From Pandoraea eparura (GTDB lineage: Bacteria; Pseudomonadota; Gammaproteobacteria; Burkholderiales; Burkholderiaceae): DNA of 64,000 nt. Numbering within the stretch: the first letter of the stretch is position 1; the number at the start of each line of letters is the position of its first letter. Both the position numbers and the translations under genes were made by a program. Positions 9,737 to 20,304 of this stretch are shown piece after piece. The notes under the pieces were generated by a model. The model was not told where the DNA came from and ran no database searches. It saw only the letters and a program-made list of their open reading frames with translations. The stretch is from positions 124,001-188,000 of the forward strand of contig NZ_CABPSH010000003.1 in the NCBI RefSeq assembly GCF_902459725.1, given 5' to 3'.

Positions 9737-11566
9737 ATGTCCGACTCATCGCGCGCCAACGTCCCCGCCGCCCCTGGTGCACCTGCTGCACCTGGTGCAC
9801 CTGCCGCCCCGCCCGCATCCGTTGTACCTGCCGCACCTGCCGCACCCGCTGCACCCCCTGCACCCGCTGCACCCGCCGCACCTGCCGCACCTGCCGCACC
9901 TGCCGCACCTGCCGCACCTGCCGCACCTGCCAGCGCGGCCCCCCTTGCACGCTCTATCGGCTCGACAAGTGCCTGCGCGCGCAACGCGCTCGACTTGTGG
10001 CTTCCGGGCACGCTGCGCGGGGTCGAGCGAGCCGCCGCCGCCAAACTCCCTGCACACACGCTCATGGCCCGCGCCGGCGCTGCCGTCGCCGAGTGGCTCT
10101 CCGGTCGCTTGCCAGCCCTCGCCAGTGCAGGCCACCAGCCGGTGTTGCTGCTCGCCGGGCCGGGCAACAATGGGGGCGACGCTTACGTCGCCGCGCGCGA
10201 ATTGCATCGGCGCGGGCTGCGCGTCGACGTCTGGCAGCTTGGATCGCCGTCCACCGATGACGCGCGTTGGGCACACGCCGAAGCGCTCGCCGCGGGCGTG
10301 CCCGTTGCGCCTGTCCCGGCCATCTGGCCGCAGCGGTTGGCTTACGCGTGGATCGTCGACGGCCTCTTCGGCATCGGCCTGACGCGCCCGCTCGAAGGCA
10401 CCGCCGCGGCACTCGTCGAGCGCGTCGTCGACGCTCAGGCTCAGGGCACGCCGGTGCTCGCCATCGACATTCCGAGCGGGCTGGCGGCGGCGACCGGGGT
10501 CGTCAATGGCCCTGTCATCCGCGCCGACGTCACCATGGCCATGCTCGGCGCCAGTCCCGGGCTGTTCACGGCGACGGGACGCGACGTTGCAGGTGAAGTG
10601 CTGGTGGCCACGTTGGGAACGGACGAGATGCTGGCTGCCGCGCGCTCCGGACCGCCGGACGGCACGGTCATTACGACGAGCGCGCCTGCCGCGTTCCTTG
10701 CGCAGTTGCCGCAGCGTCATCACGCGACCCACAAGGGCAGCTATGGGTCGCTGGCGGTGCTTGGCGGCCACGAAGGCATGGTGGGTGCGCCGCTGCTCTG
10801 CGCGCGAGCCGGACTGATGACCGGCGCGGGACGCGTCTATGTCGGCTTCGTCGCCCACGATGCACCCGCCTGGGATCCACAGCATCCCGAACTGATGCTG
10901 CGCCATGCGGAGAACCTCGACCTCACGACGATGCAGGCCGTGTCCGTCGGCCCCGGGCTCGGAACCTCCGCCGCATCGGCCGCGTGCCTGTCGCGGGCAC
11001 TCGCACTGGACGACACGCCCCTGGTCATCGATGCCGACGCCCTCAATCTGCTGGCCACCGAGCCCGCGCTCGCGGAGCGCGTGCGCCGCCGTAATGGGCC
11101 CACGGTCCTGACGCCGCACCCCCTCGAAGCCGCTCGCCTGGCGGGTAGCGACGTCACGCGCATTCAGTCGGATCGGCTGGCGAGCGCCCGTGCACTCGCG
11201 CAACATTTCGGGGCAACGATCGTGCTCAAGGGGTCGGGTACCGTCATTGACGACGGTACGCGCGCCTGGATCAATACCACCGGCAATGCCGGGCTGGCCA
11301 CGGCGGGCACGGGCGACGTGCTCACCGGCGCGATCGGTGCGCTGCTCGCGCAGGGCATGCCCGCAACCCAAGCCGCGCTGGCCGCCGTCTGGCTGCACGG
11401 CCGGGCTGCCGAACGCTGCGTCGACGCAGGCGCTGGCCCTGCCGGGCTGACCGCCTCCGAACTGTTGCCCGCCATGCGTGCCGAACTCGCCGACTGGCTC
11501 AACGAGGCCGCGCGCGCGGGGCGATGCGTTCACGCGCTTCGCACGACGTCGGGCAGTTCGCCCTGA
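9737..11566 (+). CDS. nnr: Bifunctional NAD(P)H-hydrate epimerase / ADP-dependent NAD(P)H-hydrate dehydratase with Pro-Ala N-terminal tract
   Basis: Repairs damaged NAD(P)HX: the N-terminal epimerase interconverts the R and S hydrates, the C-terminal dehydratase restores NAD(P)H at ADP cost. Fusion of both is normal in bacteria. In this 609-residue protein the epimerase (about 80-310) has GPGNNGGD at 138-145 and the dehydratase (about 330-590) has HPLEAARL and the GTGD motif at 524-527. The oddity is residues 9-66, almost pure Pro/Ala/Gly, a tract not found in the family core and encoded by short tandem DNA repeats. I start at ATG 9737 because the upstream frame is Arg-rich and unlike the family; a start after the tract is also possible, so the real N terminus is uncertain. 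Confidence 0.9.
   Translation: MSDSSRANVPAAPGAPAAPGAPAAPPASVVPAAPAAPAAPPAPAAPAAPAAPAAPAAPAAPAAPASAAPLARSIGSTSACARNALDLWLPGTLRGVERAAAAKLPAHTLMARAGAAVAEWLSGRLPALASAGHQPVLLLAGPGNNGGDAYVAARELHRRGLRVDVWQLGSPSTDDARWAHAEALAAGVPVAPVPAIWPQRLAYAWIVDGLFGIGLTRPLEGTAAALVERVVDAQAQGTPVLAIDIPSGLAAATGVVNGPVIRADVTMAMLGASPGLFTATGRDVAGEVLVATLGTDEMLAAARSGPPDGTVITTSAPAAFLAQLPQRHHATHKGSYGSLAVLGGHEGMVGAPLLCARAGLMTGAGRVYVGFVAHDAPAWDPQHPELMLRHAENLDLTTMQAVSVGPGLGTSAASAACLSRALALDDTPLVIDADALNLLATEPALAERVRRRNGPTVLTPHPLEAARLAGSDVTRIQSDRLASARALAQHFGATIVLKGSGTVIDDGTRAWINTTGNAGLATAGTGDVLTGAIGALLAQGMPATQAALAAVWLHGRAAERCVDAGAGPAGLTASELLPAMRAELADWLNEAARAGRCVHALRTTSGSSP
9876..9929 (+). repeat. Six perfect 9-bp tandem repeats (CCGCACCTG) inside nnr
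   Basis: Six exact head-to-tail copies, codon-phased so that each encodes Ala-Pro-Ala. They form the end of a longer imperfect tract from about 9775. Gain or loss of a unit would stay in frame and only change the length of the Pro-Ala linker. Confidence 0.9.
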
Positions 11567-11665
11567 GCGCTTGCGCAAGTCGGATTCGCGCTAACTTCAA
11601 CGCCGTCTAACCGAGCATTTCACCGCGATTTCGCGGCGACACCCGTTATACTGCGCTTAGTCGAA

Positions 11666-13348
<1,683 letters not shown>

Positions 13349-13373
13349 CGCGAAGGATCGCCGCAGTCTCACA

Positions 13374-14132
13374 TCACTGCGGCGTTGTCGACCCTGCGCC
13401 CTGTGCGTCTTGTGCGCGCTGCGCGCCTTGTACGCCTTGTACGTCAGACGCGCCATCGACCCGTCGTCCACCGGCGAGCTGCACCGTCGTGTCGCAACGT
13501 TGCGCAATCGCCAGATCGTGCGTCACAAGCACCAGCGTCGCGCCACTCGCCTTGTTGAGCGAGAACATCAGGTCGATCACCCGTTCCCCCGTCGCCGTAT
13601 CGAGACTGCCCGTCGGTTCGTCGGCAAACAGCACGGTGGGGTGAGTGACGAAGGCGCGCGCCAGCGCCACACGCTGTTGCTCGCCGCCGGAGAGCTGCTT
13701 CGGATAATGCGCCAAGCGCGACCCCAGCCCCACTTGTTCCAGCAATTGAATGGCACGATCGGCCACGTTGCGTGTCTCACCCAGCAGTTCGAGCGGCAGC
13801 ATTACATTCTCGAGCGCGGTCAGATGCGGCATCAGTTGAAACGACTGGAAGACGAAACCGACGGCACCACGTCGCAGCGCGGCCCGGCCCTCCTCGTCGA
13901 GATCGCCGAGCGACTTGCCAAGCAGCGTGATGCTGCCGTCGGTCGCGGTGTCGAGCCCGGCCATCAGGCCCAGCAGCGTAGACTTCCCGGACCCCGACGC
14001 GCCGACGATGGCCACGCTCTCGCCTTTGGCGACGGTGACGTCGATATCCTGCAAAATGACCAGATCGCCGGTCGCGTCACGCAACCGTTTGCCCAGCCCG
14101 CGCACCTCAATCACGTTTTCGGAAAACGACAT
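13374..14132 (-). CDS. LolD/YbbA-type ABC transporter ATP-binding protein, orphan
   Basis: A 252-residue ATPase subunit of the MacB/LolD family, which drives lipoprotein or substrate extraction at the inner membrane together with an FtsX-type permease. Walker A GASGSGKS is at 44-51, signature LSGGEQQ at 147-153, Walker B VLFADEP at 167-173 and the switch His in LVTHD. E. coli ybbA lies divergent from tesA in the same way, but there a permease gene follows; here pgi comes next on the other strand, so no partner is visible. The C-terminal tail (about 229-252) is low-complexity Gln/Gly/Ala-rich. The start codon overlaps that of tesA. The open frame continues upstream over tesA, but the family N terminus begins at 14132. 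Confidence 0.88.
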   Translation of the reverse strand: MSFSENVIEVRGLGKRLRDATGDLVILQDIDVTVAKGESVAIVGASGSGKSTLLGLMAGLDTATDGSITLLGKSLGDLDEEGRAALRRGAVGFVFQSFQLMPHLTALENVMLPLELLGETRNVADRAIQLLEQVGLGSRLAHYPKQLSGGEQQRVALARAFVTHPTVLFADEPTGSLDTATGERVIDLMFSLNKASGATLVLVTHDLAIAQRCDTTVQLAGGRRVDGASDVQGVQGAQRAQDAQGAGSTTPQ

Positions 14133-14829
14133 GGCAAGAAGAGAGTTCTTGAAATTGGCCGCCTCAGCGCTCATCGGCGGGTGCATGCTGTCAGGGACCC
14201 CGGCGAACGCGACAAGTTCGGCGGCGCCGACGATTTTGGTCGTCGGCGACAGCCTCTCGGCGGAATATGGCATCGCGCGCGGCACCGGCTGGGTCAATCT
14301 GATGCAGCAGACGATCACGCAAAGCGGCTTCGATTATAACGTCGTGAATGCGAGTATCAGCGGCGACACGACGAGCGGTGGACGCTCGCGTCTCGCACCG
14401 CTGCTAGACCGATATCACCCCGCCATCACCATCCTGGAACTCGGCGGGAACGACGCGCTGCGCGGCATTCCCCTCGACCTCACGCGCAGCAATCTGCGCG
14501 AGATGATCGCCGCGGCGCGCAAGGCGGGCAGCCGCGTGATCGTTGTCGGCATGCGCATTCCGCCGAATTACGGGCTCGACTACAGCGAGCAGTTCTTCAC
14601 CATGTTTTCCGTTTTGGCCAAGCAGGAAAAGACCGGCTACGTGCCGTTTCTGCTCGCTGGCGTGATCGAACATCCCGACTGGTTCCAGCAGGATCAGATT
14701 CACCCGCTTGCCAAGGCGCATCCGCAAATCCTGCAGAACGTCTGGCCGACCGTGAAACCGCTGCTCAAGCCCGCCGGCAAATCCCCTACGAGTCCGCCTC
14801 GCCCACGATCGCCGAAATCCGGCGCATAA
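14131..14829 (+). CDS. tesA: TesA-like GDSL esterase / arylesterase (multifunctional acyl-CoA thioesterase I type)
   Basis: A 232-residue SGNH hydrolase. Block I GDSL (39-42, nucleophile Ser41), block III GGND and block V DQIH (Asp188, His191) are all present, so the enzyme should be active on thioesters or aryl/lysophospholipid esters in the periplasm. The N terminus MARREFLK followed by a hydrophobic run looks like a twin-arginine signal, and LIGGC at 14-18 resembles a lipobox; ANA at 25-27 is a possible ordinary cleavage site. So secretion is clear but route and anchoring are not. The start codon at 14131 overlaps the start codon of the divergent ATPase gene, leaving no intergenic promoter space. 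Confidence 0.9.
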   Translation: MARREFLKLAASALIGGCMLSGTPANATSSAAPTILVVGDSLSAEYGIARGTGWVNLMQQTITQSGFDYNVVNASISGDTTSGGRSRLAPLLDRYHPAITILELGGNDALRGIPLDLTRSNLREMIAAARKAGSRVIVVGMRIPPNYGLDYSEQFFTMFSVLAKQEKTGYVPFLLAGVIEHPDWFQQDQIHPLAKAHPQILQNVWPTVKPLLKPAGKSPTSPPRPRSPKSGA

Positions 14830-14857
14830 AAAAACGCGGCCGGTCAGCCGCGTTTTT
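14830..14857. terminator. Bidirectional terminator between tesA and ppiD
   Basis: An 11-base perfect stem (14830-14840 with 14847-14857) with six-base loop and A/T ends on both sides, between convergent tesA and ppiD. Confidence 0.9.
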
Positions 14858-14885
14858 CTCTCATCCACCGACAGCCGTCGCCGGA

Positions 14886-16808
14886 TCAGGCCCCCGACTT
14901 GGTGACATCGTTGACGATCTTCACCTTCGAGCGCGCACGCAGGTCGCCCAGCCAGGCGTTCCACTCGGCCTGAGCCGCCAATTGGTTGAGTTGCTGTGCC
15001 TGCGCGGCAAGACGCTGTGCGTCCTGCTCTGCCGGCTGCGTGACCTTACCGATGCGATACACCGCGTAGCCCTGATCTTCGCCCAACGCCACACCGACAT
15101 ACGCTGGCAAGTGGGTCGTATCGGCGCTGAAGATCGCGCTCAATGCCGTCGCCGGCAGCTTGCCCGGATTGTCTCGTGAAACCGTTTGCGCGGCACCGAA
15201 TGCGGCGTCGCCCCCCTTCTTGAGCGCTTCGAGCTTGGCCTCGCCGGCCGACTTCGCAGCCTGCTCGGCCAGATCGGCGATCACCTTCGCTTTGACCTGC
15301 GCTTCGATCTGCGCGAGCGGCGGCGTGGCGGCAGGATGGTAGTTCACCACGTGTGCCGACACCAGCACGCCCTGACCGACATCCACCGCCTCGGTATTGC
15401 GCTTGTTCTTGAGGGCTTCATCGCCAAACACGGCCTTGAGCAGCTTCTCGTTGCCGATCGGGCTCTTGGCCTGCGCCGGATCCGGCGTGCGCGTGACCGT
15501 GGCCGTCTGCACCTTCAGGTTGAGCTTGTCGGCCGCCGGCTGCACGCTGTCAGGTTGCTCGTACACCGCGTTGGTGAACTGGTCGGCCAGCTTCGCATAT
15601 GCCTTCGCCGACTCCTGCTGGCGATACTGATCGGCGAGCTGCGCCTTCACTTCATCGAACGACTTCGTTTGCTCCGGCTTGATACCTGTCAGCTTGATGA
15701 TGTGATAACCGAAATCGCTCTTCACGACATCGCTCACGTCACCCTCGTGCTTGAGCGCAAACGTGGCATCGGCAAACGGCTTGACCATCGCATCGCGCGT
15801 GAAAAAGCCCAGATCGCCGCCATTGGCCTTCGAGCCCGGGTCTTCCGAGTTTGCGCTGGCGAGCTTGGCAAAGTCGTCCGGGTGCTTCCTGACCTGCTCG
15901 AGCAATGCGTCCGCCTTGGCCTTCGCCTTGGCGTGATCGGCCGGCGAGGCGTCGGCAGGCGATGCGATCAGGATGTGCGACGCACGCCGCTGTTCCTGCG
16001 TCGTGTACTGCTTGAGGTTGTCCTGGTACATCTTGCGCAGCACGTCGTCGCTCGGGGGCGTCTGCGCCGACGCCGGCATCGCCTTCGGATCGAGCACCAC
16101 GTACTGGATCTCGGCCGATTCCGGCGTCTGGAAGGCCGCCTTGTGCGCATCGTAGTACGCCTGGATCTGCGCCTGCGTCGGCACGATCTTGCCGGCGTAG
16201 TCTGCAACCGGGAAGCTCAGCACCGAGACCTCGCGCTGCTGGGCACGCAGTTGCGCGAAACGCTCGAGCACCGACTTGGGCAACATGGCGCTCGCCTGCA
16301 CGCTCGACGGCAACTGGTTCGACGCCAGCTCGAAACGAATTTGCGCTTCGAGGCGCTGCGGCGTCAGGTTCTGTGCGGACAGCAATTGCTCGTACTTCGC
16401 TTCGTCGATGGAACCATCCGGGCGGCGCAACTGCGCAATCGCCGGAATGGCGAGCAGCGCCTCTCGCACCTGCGCGTCGGGCACCGACAGGTGCTTCTTG
16501 AGCGTTTCCTGCGTCAGGAGCTTCTGCTGGATCAGGTTATCCAGCACGGCGCCGCGCATTTCGGGCGTGTTGATCTGGCTGGCATCGACGGCGCCACCGA
16601 ACATCTGTTGCATACGCTCGGTCTGCGCACGAAGCACGCTGTCGTATTCCTGGCGCGTCACCGTCTGGTCACCGACCTTGGCGATCGTGCCTGCGTCCGC
16701 GGCGTATTCTTGCCAGCCATGAACGCCGAACACCACGAACGACGGCACGATCAACACCGTCAGGAAAATGAGAACCAATCGTTGATGCCGGCGGATGAAG
16801 TCGAACAT
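14886..16808 (-). CDS. ppiD: PpiD-like membrane-anchored periplasmic folding factor
   Basis: A 640-residue SurA_N-domain/parvulin protein anchored by a single N-terminal membrane segment (about 11-30), with the bulk in the periplasm at the Sec translocon exit, as known for PpiD. The N-terminal chaperone region is followed by one parvulin domain at about 275-377 (RASHILIA, GGDLGFF, FGYHIIKL) and a long C-terminal helical region. Length and layout fit PpiD (E. coli about 620). It lies downstream of the hupB-tRNA block, separated by a terminator at 16858-16883. ppiD also follows hupB in E. coli, so order is conserved apart from inserted tRNAs. Confidence 0.95.
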   Translation of the reverse strand: MFDFIRRHQRLVLIFLTVLIVPSFVVFGVHGWQEYAADAGTIAKVGDQTVTRQEYDSVLRAQTERMQQMFGGAVDASQINTPEMRGAVLDNLIQQKLLTQETLKKHLSVPDAQVREALLAIPAIAQLRRPDGSIDEAKYEQLLSAQNLTPQRLEAQIRFELASNQLPSSVQASAMLPKSVLERFAQLRAQQREVSVLSFPVADYAGKIVPTQAQIQAYYDAHKAAFQTPESAEIQYVVLDPKAMPASAQTPPSDDVLRKMYQDNLKQYTTQEQRRASHILIASPADASPADHAKAKAKADALLEQVRKHPDDFAKLASANSEDPGSKANGGDLGFFTRDAMVKPFADATFALKHEGDVSDVVKSDFGYHIIKLTGIKPEQTKSFDEVKAQLADQYRQQESAKAYAKLADQFTNAVYEQPDSVQPAADKLNLKVQTATVTRTPDPAQAKSPIGNEKLLKAVFGDEALKNKRNTEAVDVGQGVLVSAHVVNYHPAATPPLAQIEAQVKAKVIADLAEQAAKSAGEAKLEALKKGGDAAFGAAQTVSRDNPGKLPATALSAIFSADTTHLPAYVGVALGEDQGYAVYRIGKVTQPAEQDAQRLAAQAQQLNQLAAQAEWNAWLGDLRARSKVKIVNDVTKSGA

Positions 16809-16857
16809 ACGAAATCGGAAAAGTCGTCTGGATGCGTCTTACGACGCCATATGGCAA

Positions 16858-16883
16858 AAAAGGCGAACCGAAGTTCGCCTTTT
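16858..16883 (-). terminator. Terminator after the tRNA pair
   Basis: An 11-base stem (16858-16868 with 16873-16883, CGAA loop) with A/T-rich flanks directly downstream of tRNA-Asp on the minus strand; likely end of the hupB-tRNA transcript. Confidence 0.85.
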
Positions 16884-16890
16884 CACAATT

Positions 16891-16967
16891 TGGCGGAGCG
16901 GACGGGGCTCGAACCCGCGACCCCCGGCGTGACAGGCCGGTATTCTAACCAACTGAACTACCGCTCC
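16891..16967 (-). tRNA. tRNA-Asp (GTC)
   Basis: Minus-strand 77-nt tRNA with encoded CCA. The acceptor stem is GGAGCGG/CCGCTCC, the anticodon loop contains GTC, and the T-arm GGTTCGAGCC and D-arm AGTTCAGTTGGTTAG are standard. It sits 14 bases downstream of tRNA-Val. Confidence 0.97.
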
Positions 16968-16981
16968 CCAAGATCTGGAAC

Positions 16982-17057
16982 TGGTGGGTGCTGAGGGGTT
17001 CGAACCCCCGACCTACGCCTTGTAAGGGCGCCGCTCTACCAGCTGAGCTAAGCACCC
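16982..17057 (-). tRNA. tRNA-Val (TAC)
   Basis: Minus-strand 76-nt tRNA with encoded CCA. The acceptor stem is GGGTGCT/AGCACCC, the anticodon loop CTTACAA gives TAC, and the T-arm GGTTCGAACC is standard. It lies 56 bases after hupB, so it may be cut from the hupB transcript. Confidence 0.97.
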
Positions 17058-17113
17058 GTTCCCGATTCAAGTGTTGTTCTTGCTGCTGCTCCCCGCCGAA
17101 ACAGGGAAGCTGG

Positions 17114-17386
17114 CTAGTTTAACGTATCTTTCAGACCTTTGCCAGGGCGAAATTTCGGAACCTTCGCGGCCTTGATCTTGATCGAGTCGCCCGTGCGCGG
17201 ATTCCGCCCGGTGCGCGCCGCGCGCTTGGCCACGTGGAACGTGCCAAAGCCGACCAGCGTCACGTCATCACCCTTTTTCAGCGCTTTCTTTACCGCACCC
17301 ACCAATGCATCAAGTGCCCGACCGGCAGCCGCTTTCGAGATGTCTGCTTCACCCGCGATATGATCGATCAGTTCCGTCTTGTTCAC
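17114..17386 (-). CDS. hupB: DNA-binding protein HU-beta
   Basis: A 90-residue nucleoid protein that bends DNA and compacts the chromosome. The HU signature [18 protein letters not shown] and the C-terminal [12 protein letters not shown] are intact, as is the N-terminal MNKTELI. The start codon is GTG, preceded by AAGGGGG at a good distance. The lon-hupB-(tRNAs)-ppiD order follows the conserved proteobacterial cluster. Confidence 0.98.
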   Translation of the reverse strand: MNKTELIDHIAGEADISKAAAGRALDALVGAVKKALKKGDDVTLVGFGTFHVAKRAARTGRNPRTGDSIKIKAAKVPKFRPGKGLKDTLN

Positions 17387-17594
17387 TGTAACCCCCTTGC
17401 AAGGATAGTAGGCGATTGCGCCGCGGAGGCGCTCTTTGCGCGCCTTGACTTTGATCTGTTAGGTCCGTCGGCTTTGCCATTAGACAAGCCGTAAACCCTG
17501 ATGTCAAGCCGTTTTGCGCCCTTTTGGCGGCATACGAAGCACTCCTGAATCTGCACTTTCCCGGTGTCACTTTCGAACACGTTGCGTGAATAAA

Positions 17595-17623
17595 AAAAGC
17601 CCGGGGAAAACCCCGAGCCTTTT
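17595..17623 (-). terminator. Terminator after lon
   Basis: The GC-rich arms 17599-17606 and 17611-17618 pair with one mismatch around an AAAA loop, with a T-run (minus strand) from 17591-17598. It lies about 70 bases after the lon stop. The rest of 17387-17688 holds the hupB promoter region but no gene I can support. Confidence 0.75.
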
Positions 17624-17688
17624 ACGCAGTTTCCCGTGAAGCTGGCAACGGCGAAGCCGCCCGTTGCCCATCCCACGAAAAATGACCG

Positions 17689-20109
17689 TCAGTGCTTGAT
17701 AACTTCCTGCTTGCCACTTGCCTCCGCATTCGGCGTGACAGGCGCAGCCTTCGCTTCTTCGTCAGGCAGTGGCGTCGGTGCATGTTCCAGTGCCAACTCG
17801 AGCACCTTGTCGATCCAGCGCACCGGAACGATCTCCAGCGCATTCTTGACCGTATCGGGAATCTCCGCGAGATCCTTCACGTTCTCTTCCGGAATCAACA
17901 CGAGCTTGATGCCGCCACGGTGTGCCGCCAGCAACTTCTCCTTGAGACCACCGATCGGCAGCACTTCGCCGCGCAGCGTGATCTCGCCGGTCATCGCCAC
18001 GTCCGCACGCACCGGAATTCCGGTGAGCACCGAGACCAGCGCCGTCGTCATGGCGATACCGGCAGACGGACCATCCTTCGGTGTCGCACCTTCGGGCACG
18101 TGGATGTGGATGTCCTTCTTCTCGAATTGCTCATCCGTCACCCCGAGGCGGCGCGCACGCGAACGCACCACCGAGCGAGCGGCCTCGACCGACTCCTTCA
18201 TCACGTCGCCGAGCGAACCCGTGCGGATGATGTTGCCCTTGCCCGGCATCAGCGCGGCTTCAATGGTCAGCAGATCGCCGCCCACTTCTGTCCACGCCAG
18301 ACCCGTGACCTGGCCGACCTGATTCTCCTTCATGGCCAGACCGAAATCGAACTTGCGCACGCCCAGGAAGTTGTCGAGATTGCCCGCATCGACCTTGATC
18401 GACGCGCCATCGACCTTCTTGAGCAACAACATCTTCACGACCTTGCGGCAGATCTTGGAGATCTCGCGCTCGAGCGAGCGCACACCTGCCTCACGCGTGT
18501 AGTAGCGGATGATGTCGCGAATCGCGGCTTCCGTCAGATCGATCTCGCCTTCCTTGAGCCCATTGTTCTTCTTCTGCTTCGGCAGCAGATAACGCTGGGC
18601 GATGTTGACCTTCTCGTCTTCCGTGTAGCCCGACAGGCGAATCACTTCCATACGATCGAGCAACGGCGCCGGGATGTTCAGCGAGTTCGAGGTGGCCACG
18701 AACATCACATCCGACAGATCGAAGTCGACTTCGACGTAGTGATCCGAGAACGTGTGGTTCTGCTCGGGATCGAGCACTTCGAGCAGCGCCGAACTCGGGT
18801 CTCCTCGGAAGTCCATGCCCATCTTGTCCACTTCGTCGAGCAGGAACAGCGGATTGCGCACGGCGACCTTCGACAGGCTCTGCAGGATCTTGCCCGGCAT
18901 TGACCCGATGTAGGTACGACGGTGGCCGCGAATCTCTGCCTCGTCTCGCACGCCGCCCAACGCCATGCGCACGAACTTGCGGTTCGTCGCACGCGCGATC
19001 GACTGACCGAGCGAGGTCTTGCCCACGCCGGGGGGCCCGACCAGGCACAGGATCGGCGCCTTGACCTTCTCGACGCGCTGTTGCACGGCAAGATACTCAA
19101 GAATACGTTCCTTGACCTTCTCCAGGCCGAAGTGATCCTCGTCAAGCACCTTCTCGGCGTTCGACAGATCGTTGTTGACCTTGCTCTTCTTGCGCCACGG
19201 CAAGCCGACCAGCGTGTCGATATAGTTGCGCACGACGGTCGCTTCGGCCGACATCGGCGACATCAGCTTGAGCTTCTTGAGTTCGGCGTCAGCCTTCTTC
19301 TTGGCGTCCTTCGGCAGATGCGCGGCCTTGATTCGCTTCTCGAGTTCTTCGAGATCCGCGCCTTCTTCGCCTTCGCCCAGCTCCTTCTGAATCGCCTTGA
19401 CCTGTTCGTTCAGGTAATACTCGCGCTGGCTCTTCTCCATCTGGCGCTTCACGCGCCCACGGATACGCTTTTCGACCTGAAGAATGTCGATCTCGCTCTC
19501 GAGCTGCGCGAGCAGGTGCTCCAGACGCTCGATGACCGGGAACATCTCCAGGATCTTCTGCTTCTGCTCCAGCTTGAGCGGCAGATGCGCGGCGATGGTA
19601 TCCGCCAGACGACCCGCCTCGTCGATGCCCGACAACGACGTCAGGATCTCCGGCGGAATCTTCTTGTTGAGCTTCACGTATTGATCGAACTGGGCCACGA
19701 TCGCGCGGCGCAGCGCCTCGGATTCCGGGGAGTTGCCGTCGTCCGGTTCGAGCGGCATCACTTCCGACGTGAACTGGGTTTCCTCTTCGTCCACACTCAG
19801 AGTGCGGGCGCGCTGAATCCCTTCGACCAGCACCTTGACGGTGCCATCGGGCAATTTGAGCATTTGCAGGATGTTCGCCACGCAGCCGATCTCGTAGAGA
19901 TCCTTGGACGTGGGCTCATCCTTGGCCGCCGCCTTCTGGGCGACGAGCATGATGTGCTTGCCGCCTTCCATGGCGGTTTCAAGCGCTTTGATCGATTTTG
20001 GACGCCCCACGAAAAGGGGAATCACCATGTGCGGAAACACGACCACGTCGCGCAAAGGCAACAGGGGCAGTTGAATCGCTTCGGGCGGGAGGATTTGGGT
20101 GCCTGACAT
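17689..20109 (-). CDS. lon: ATP-dependent protease Lon
   Basis: A cytosolic AAA+ serine protease that degrades damaged and regulatory proteins. The 806-residue protein has the N-terminal substrate domain, a coiled-coil region, Walker [10 protein letters not shown] at about 358-366, and the Ser-Lys dyad Ser682 (PKDGPSAG) and Lys725. The C-terminal tail after about 785 is a short Pro/Ala/Glu extension. I start at ATG 20109 (MSGTQ) because GGGAACGAG precedes it; an in-frame ATG four codons upstream has no ribosome-binding site. A heat-shock-type promoter candidate lies upstream. It follows clpX on the same strand, with a terminator between. Confidence 0.98.
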   Translation of the reverse strand: MSGTQILPPEAIQLPLLPLRDVVVFPHMVIPLFVGRPKSIKALETAMEGGKHIMLVAQKAAAKDEPTSKDLYEIGCVANILQMLKLPDGTVKVLVEGIQRARTLSVDEEETQFTSEVMPLEPDDGNSPESEALRRAIVAQFDQYVKLNKKIPPEILTSLSGIDEAGRLADTIAAHLPLKLEQKQKILEMFPVIERLEHLLAQLESEIDILQVEKRIRGRVKRQMEKSQREYYLNEQVKAIQKELGEGEEGADLEELEKRIKAAHLPKDAKKKADAELKKLKLMSPMSAEATVVRNYIDTLVGLPWRKKSKVNNDLSNAEKVLDEDHFGLEKVKERILEYLAVQQRVEKVKAPILCLVGPPGVGKTSLGQSIARATNRKFVRMALGGVRDEAEIRGHRRTYIGSMPGKILQSLSKVAVRNPLFLLDEVDKMGMDFRGDPSSALLEVLDPEQNHTFSDHYVEVDFDLSDVMFVATSNSLNIPAPLLDRMEVIRLSGYTEDEKVNIAQRYLLPKQKKNNGLKEGEIDLTEAAIRDIIRYYTREAGVRSLEREISKICRKVVKMLLLKKVDGASIKVDAGNLDNFLGVRKFDFGLAMKENQVGQVTGLAWTEVGGDLLTIEAALMPGKGNIIRTGSLGDVMKESVEAARSVVRSRARRLGVTDEQFEKKDIHIHVPEGATPKDGPSAGIAMTTALVSVLTGIPVRADVAMTGEITLRGEVLPIGGLKEKLLAAHRGGIKLVLIPEENVKDLAEIPDTVKNALEIVPVRWIDKVLELALEHAPTPLPDEEAKAAPVTPNAEASGKQEVIKH

Positions 20110-20148
20110 CTCGTTCCCCATATTTAACGATACCGTTGTGTTCCAGCT

Positions 20149-20176
20149 AATTGAGGCCGCCGACGGGAATTACAAG
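20149..20176 (-). promoter_or_regulatory. Candidate heat-shock (sigma-32) promoter of lon
   Basis: On the minus strand CCCTTGTAA (around 20170-20178) and CCTCAATT (20149-20156) are separated by about 14 bases, close to the sigma-32 pattern CTTGAA ... CCCCATNT, and lie about 40 bases before the lon ATG. Two positions in each box deviate, so this is a candidate only. Confidence 0.45.
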
Positions 20177-20250
20177 GGGGATGGAACAGCCCTTTCGCCG
20201 GTAAGTTGCACCACTCGGGGTTTCATTGCCCGTGGCACTAGTATGAAGGA

Positions 20251-20282
20251 AAAAAAGCCGTCCATGTTTCCATGAACGGCTT
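20251..20282 (-). terminator. Terminator after clpX
   Basis: An AAGCCGT/ACGGCTT outer stem plus a CATG inner stem (20255-20266 with 20271-20282) with one internal mismatch and a T-run in the minus direction, 22 bases after the clpX stop. Confidence 0.85.
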
Positions 20283-20304
20283 CGGGTAGCGCTGAGTTGA
20301 CCGT

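Noticed and set aside
16891-17057. tRNA pair as integration site of a mobile element
   Set aside because: No integrase, no duplicated tRNA 3' end and conserved housekeeping genes on both sides.
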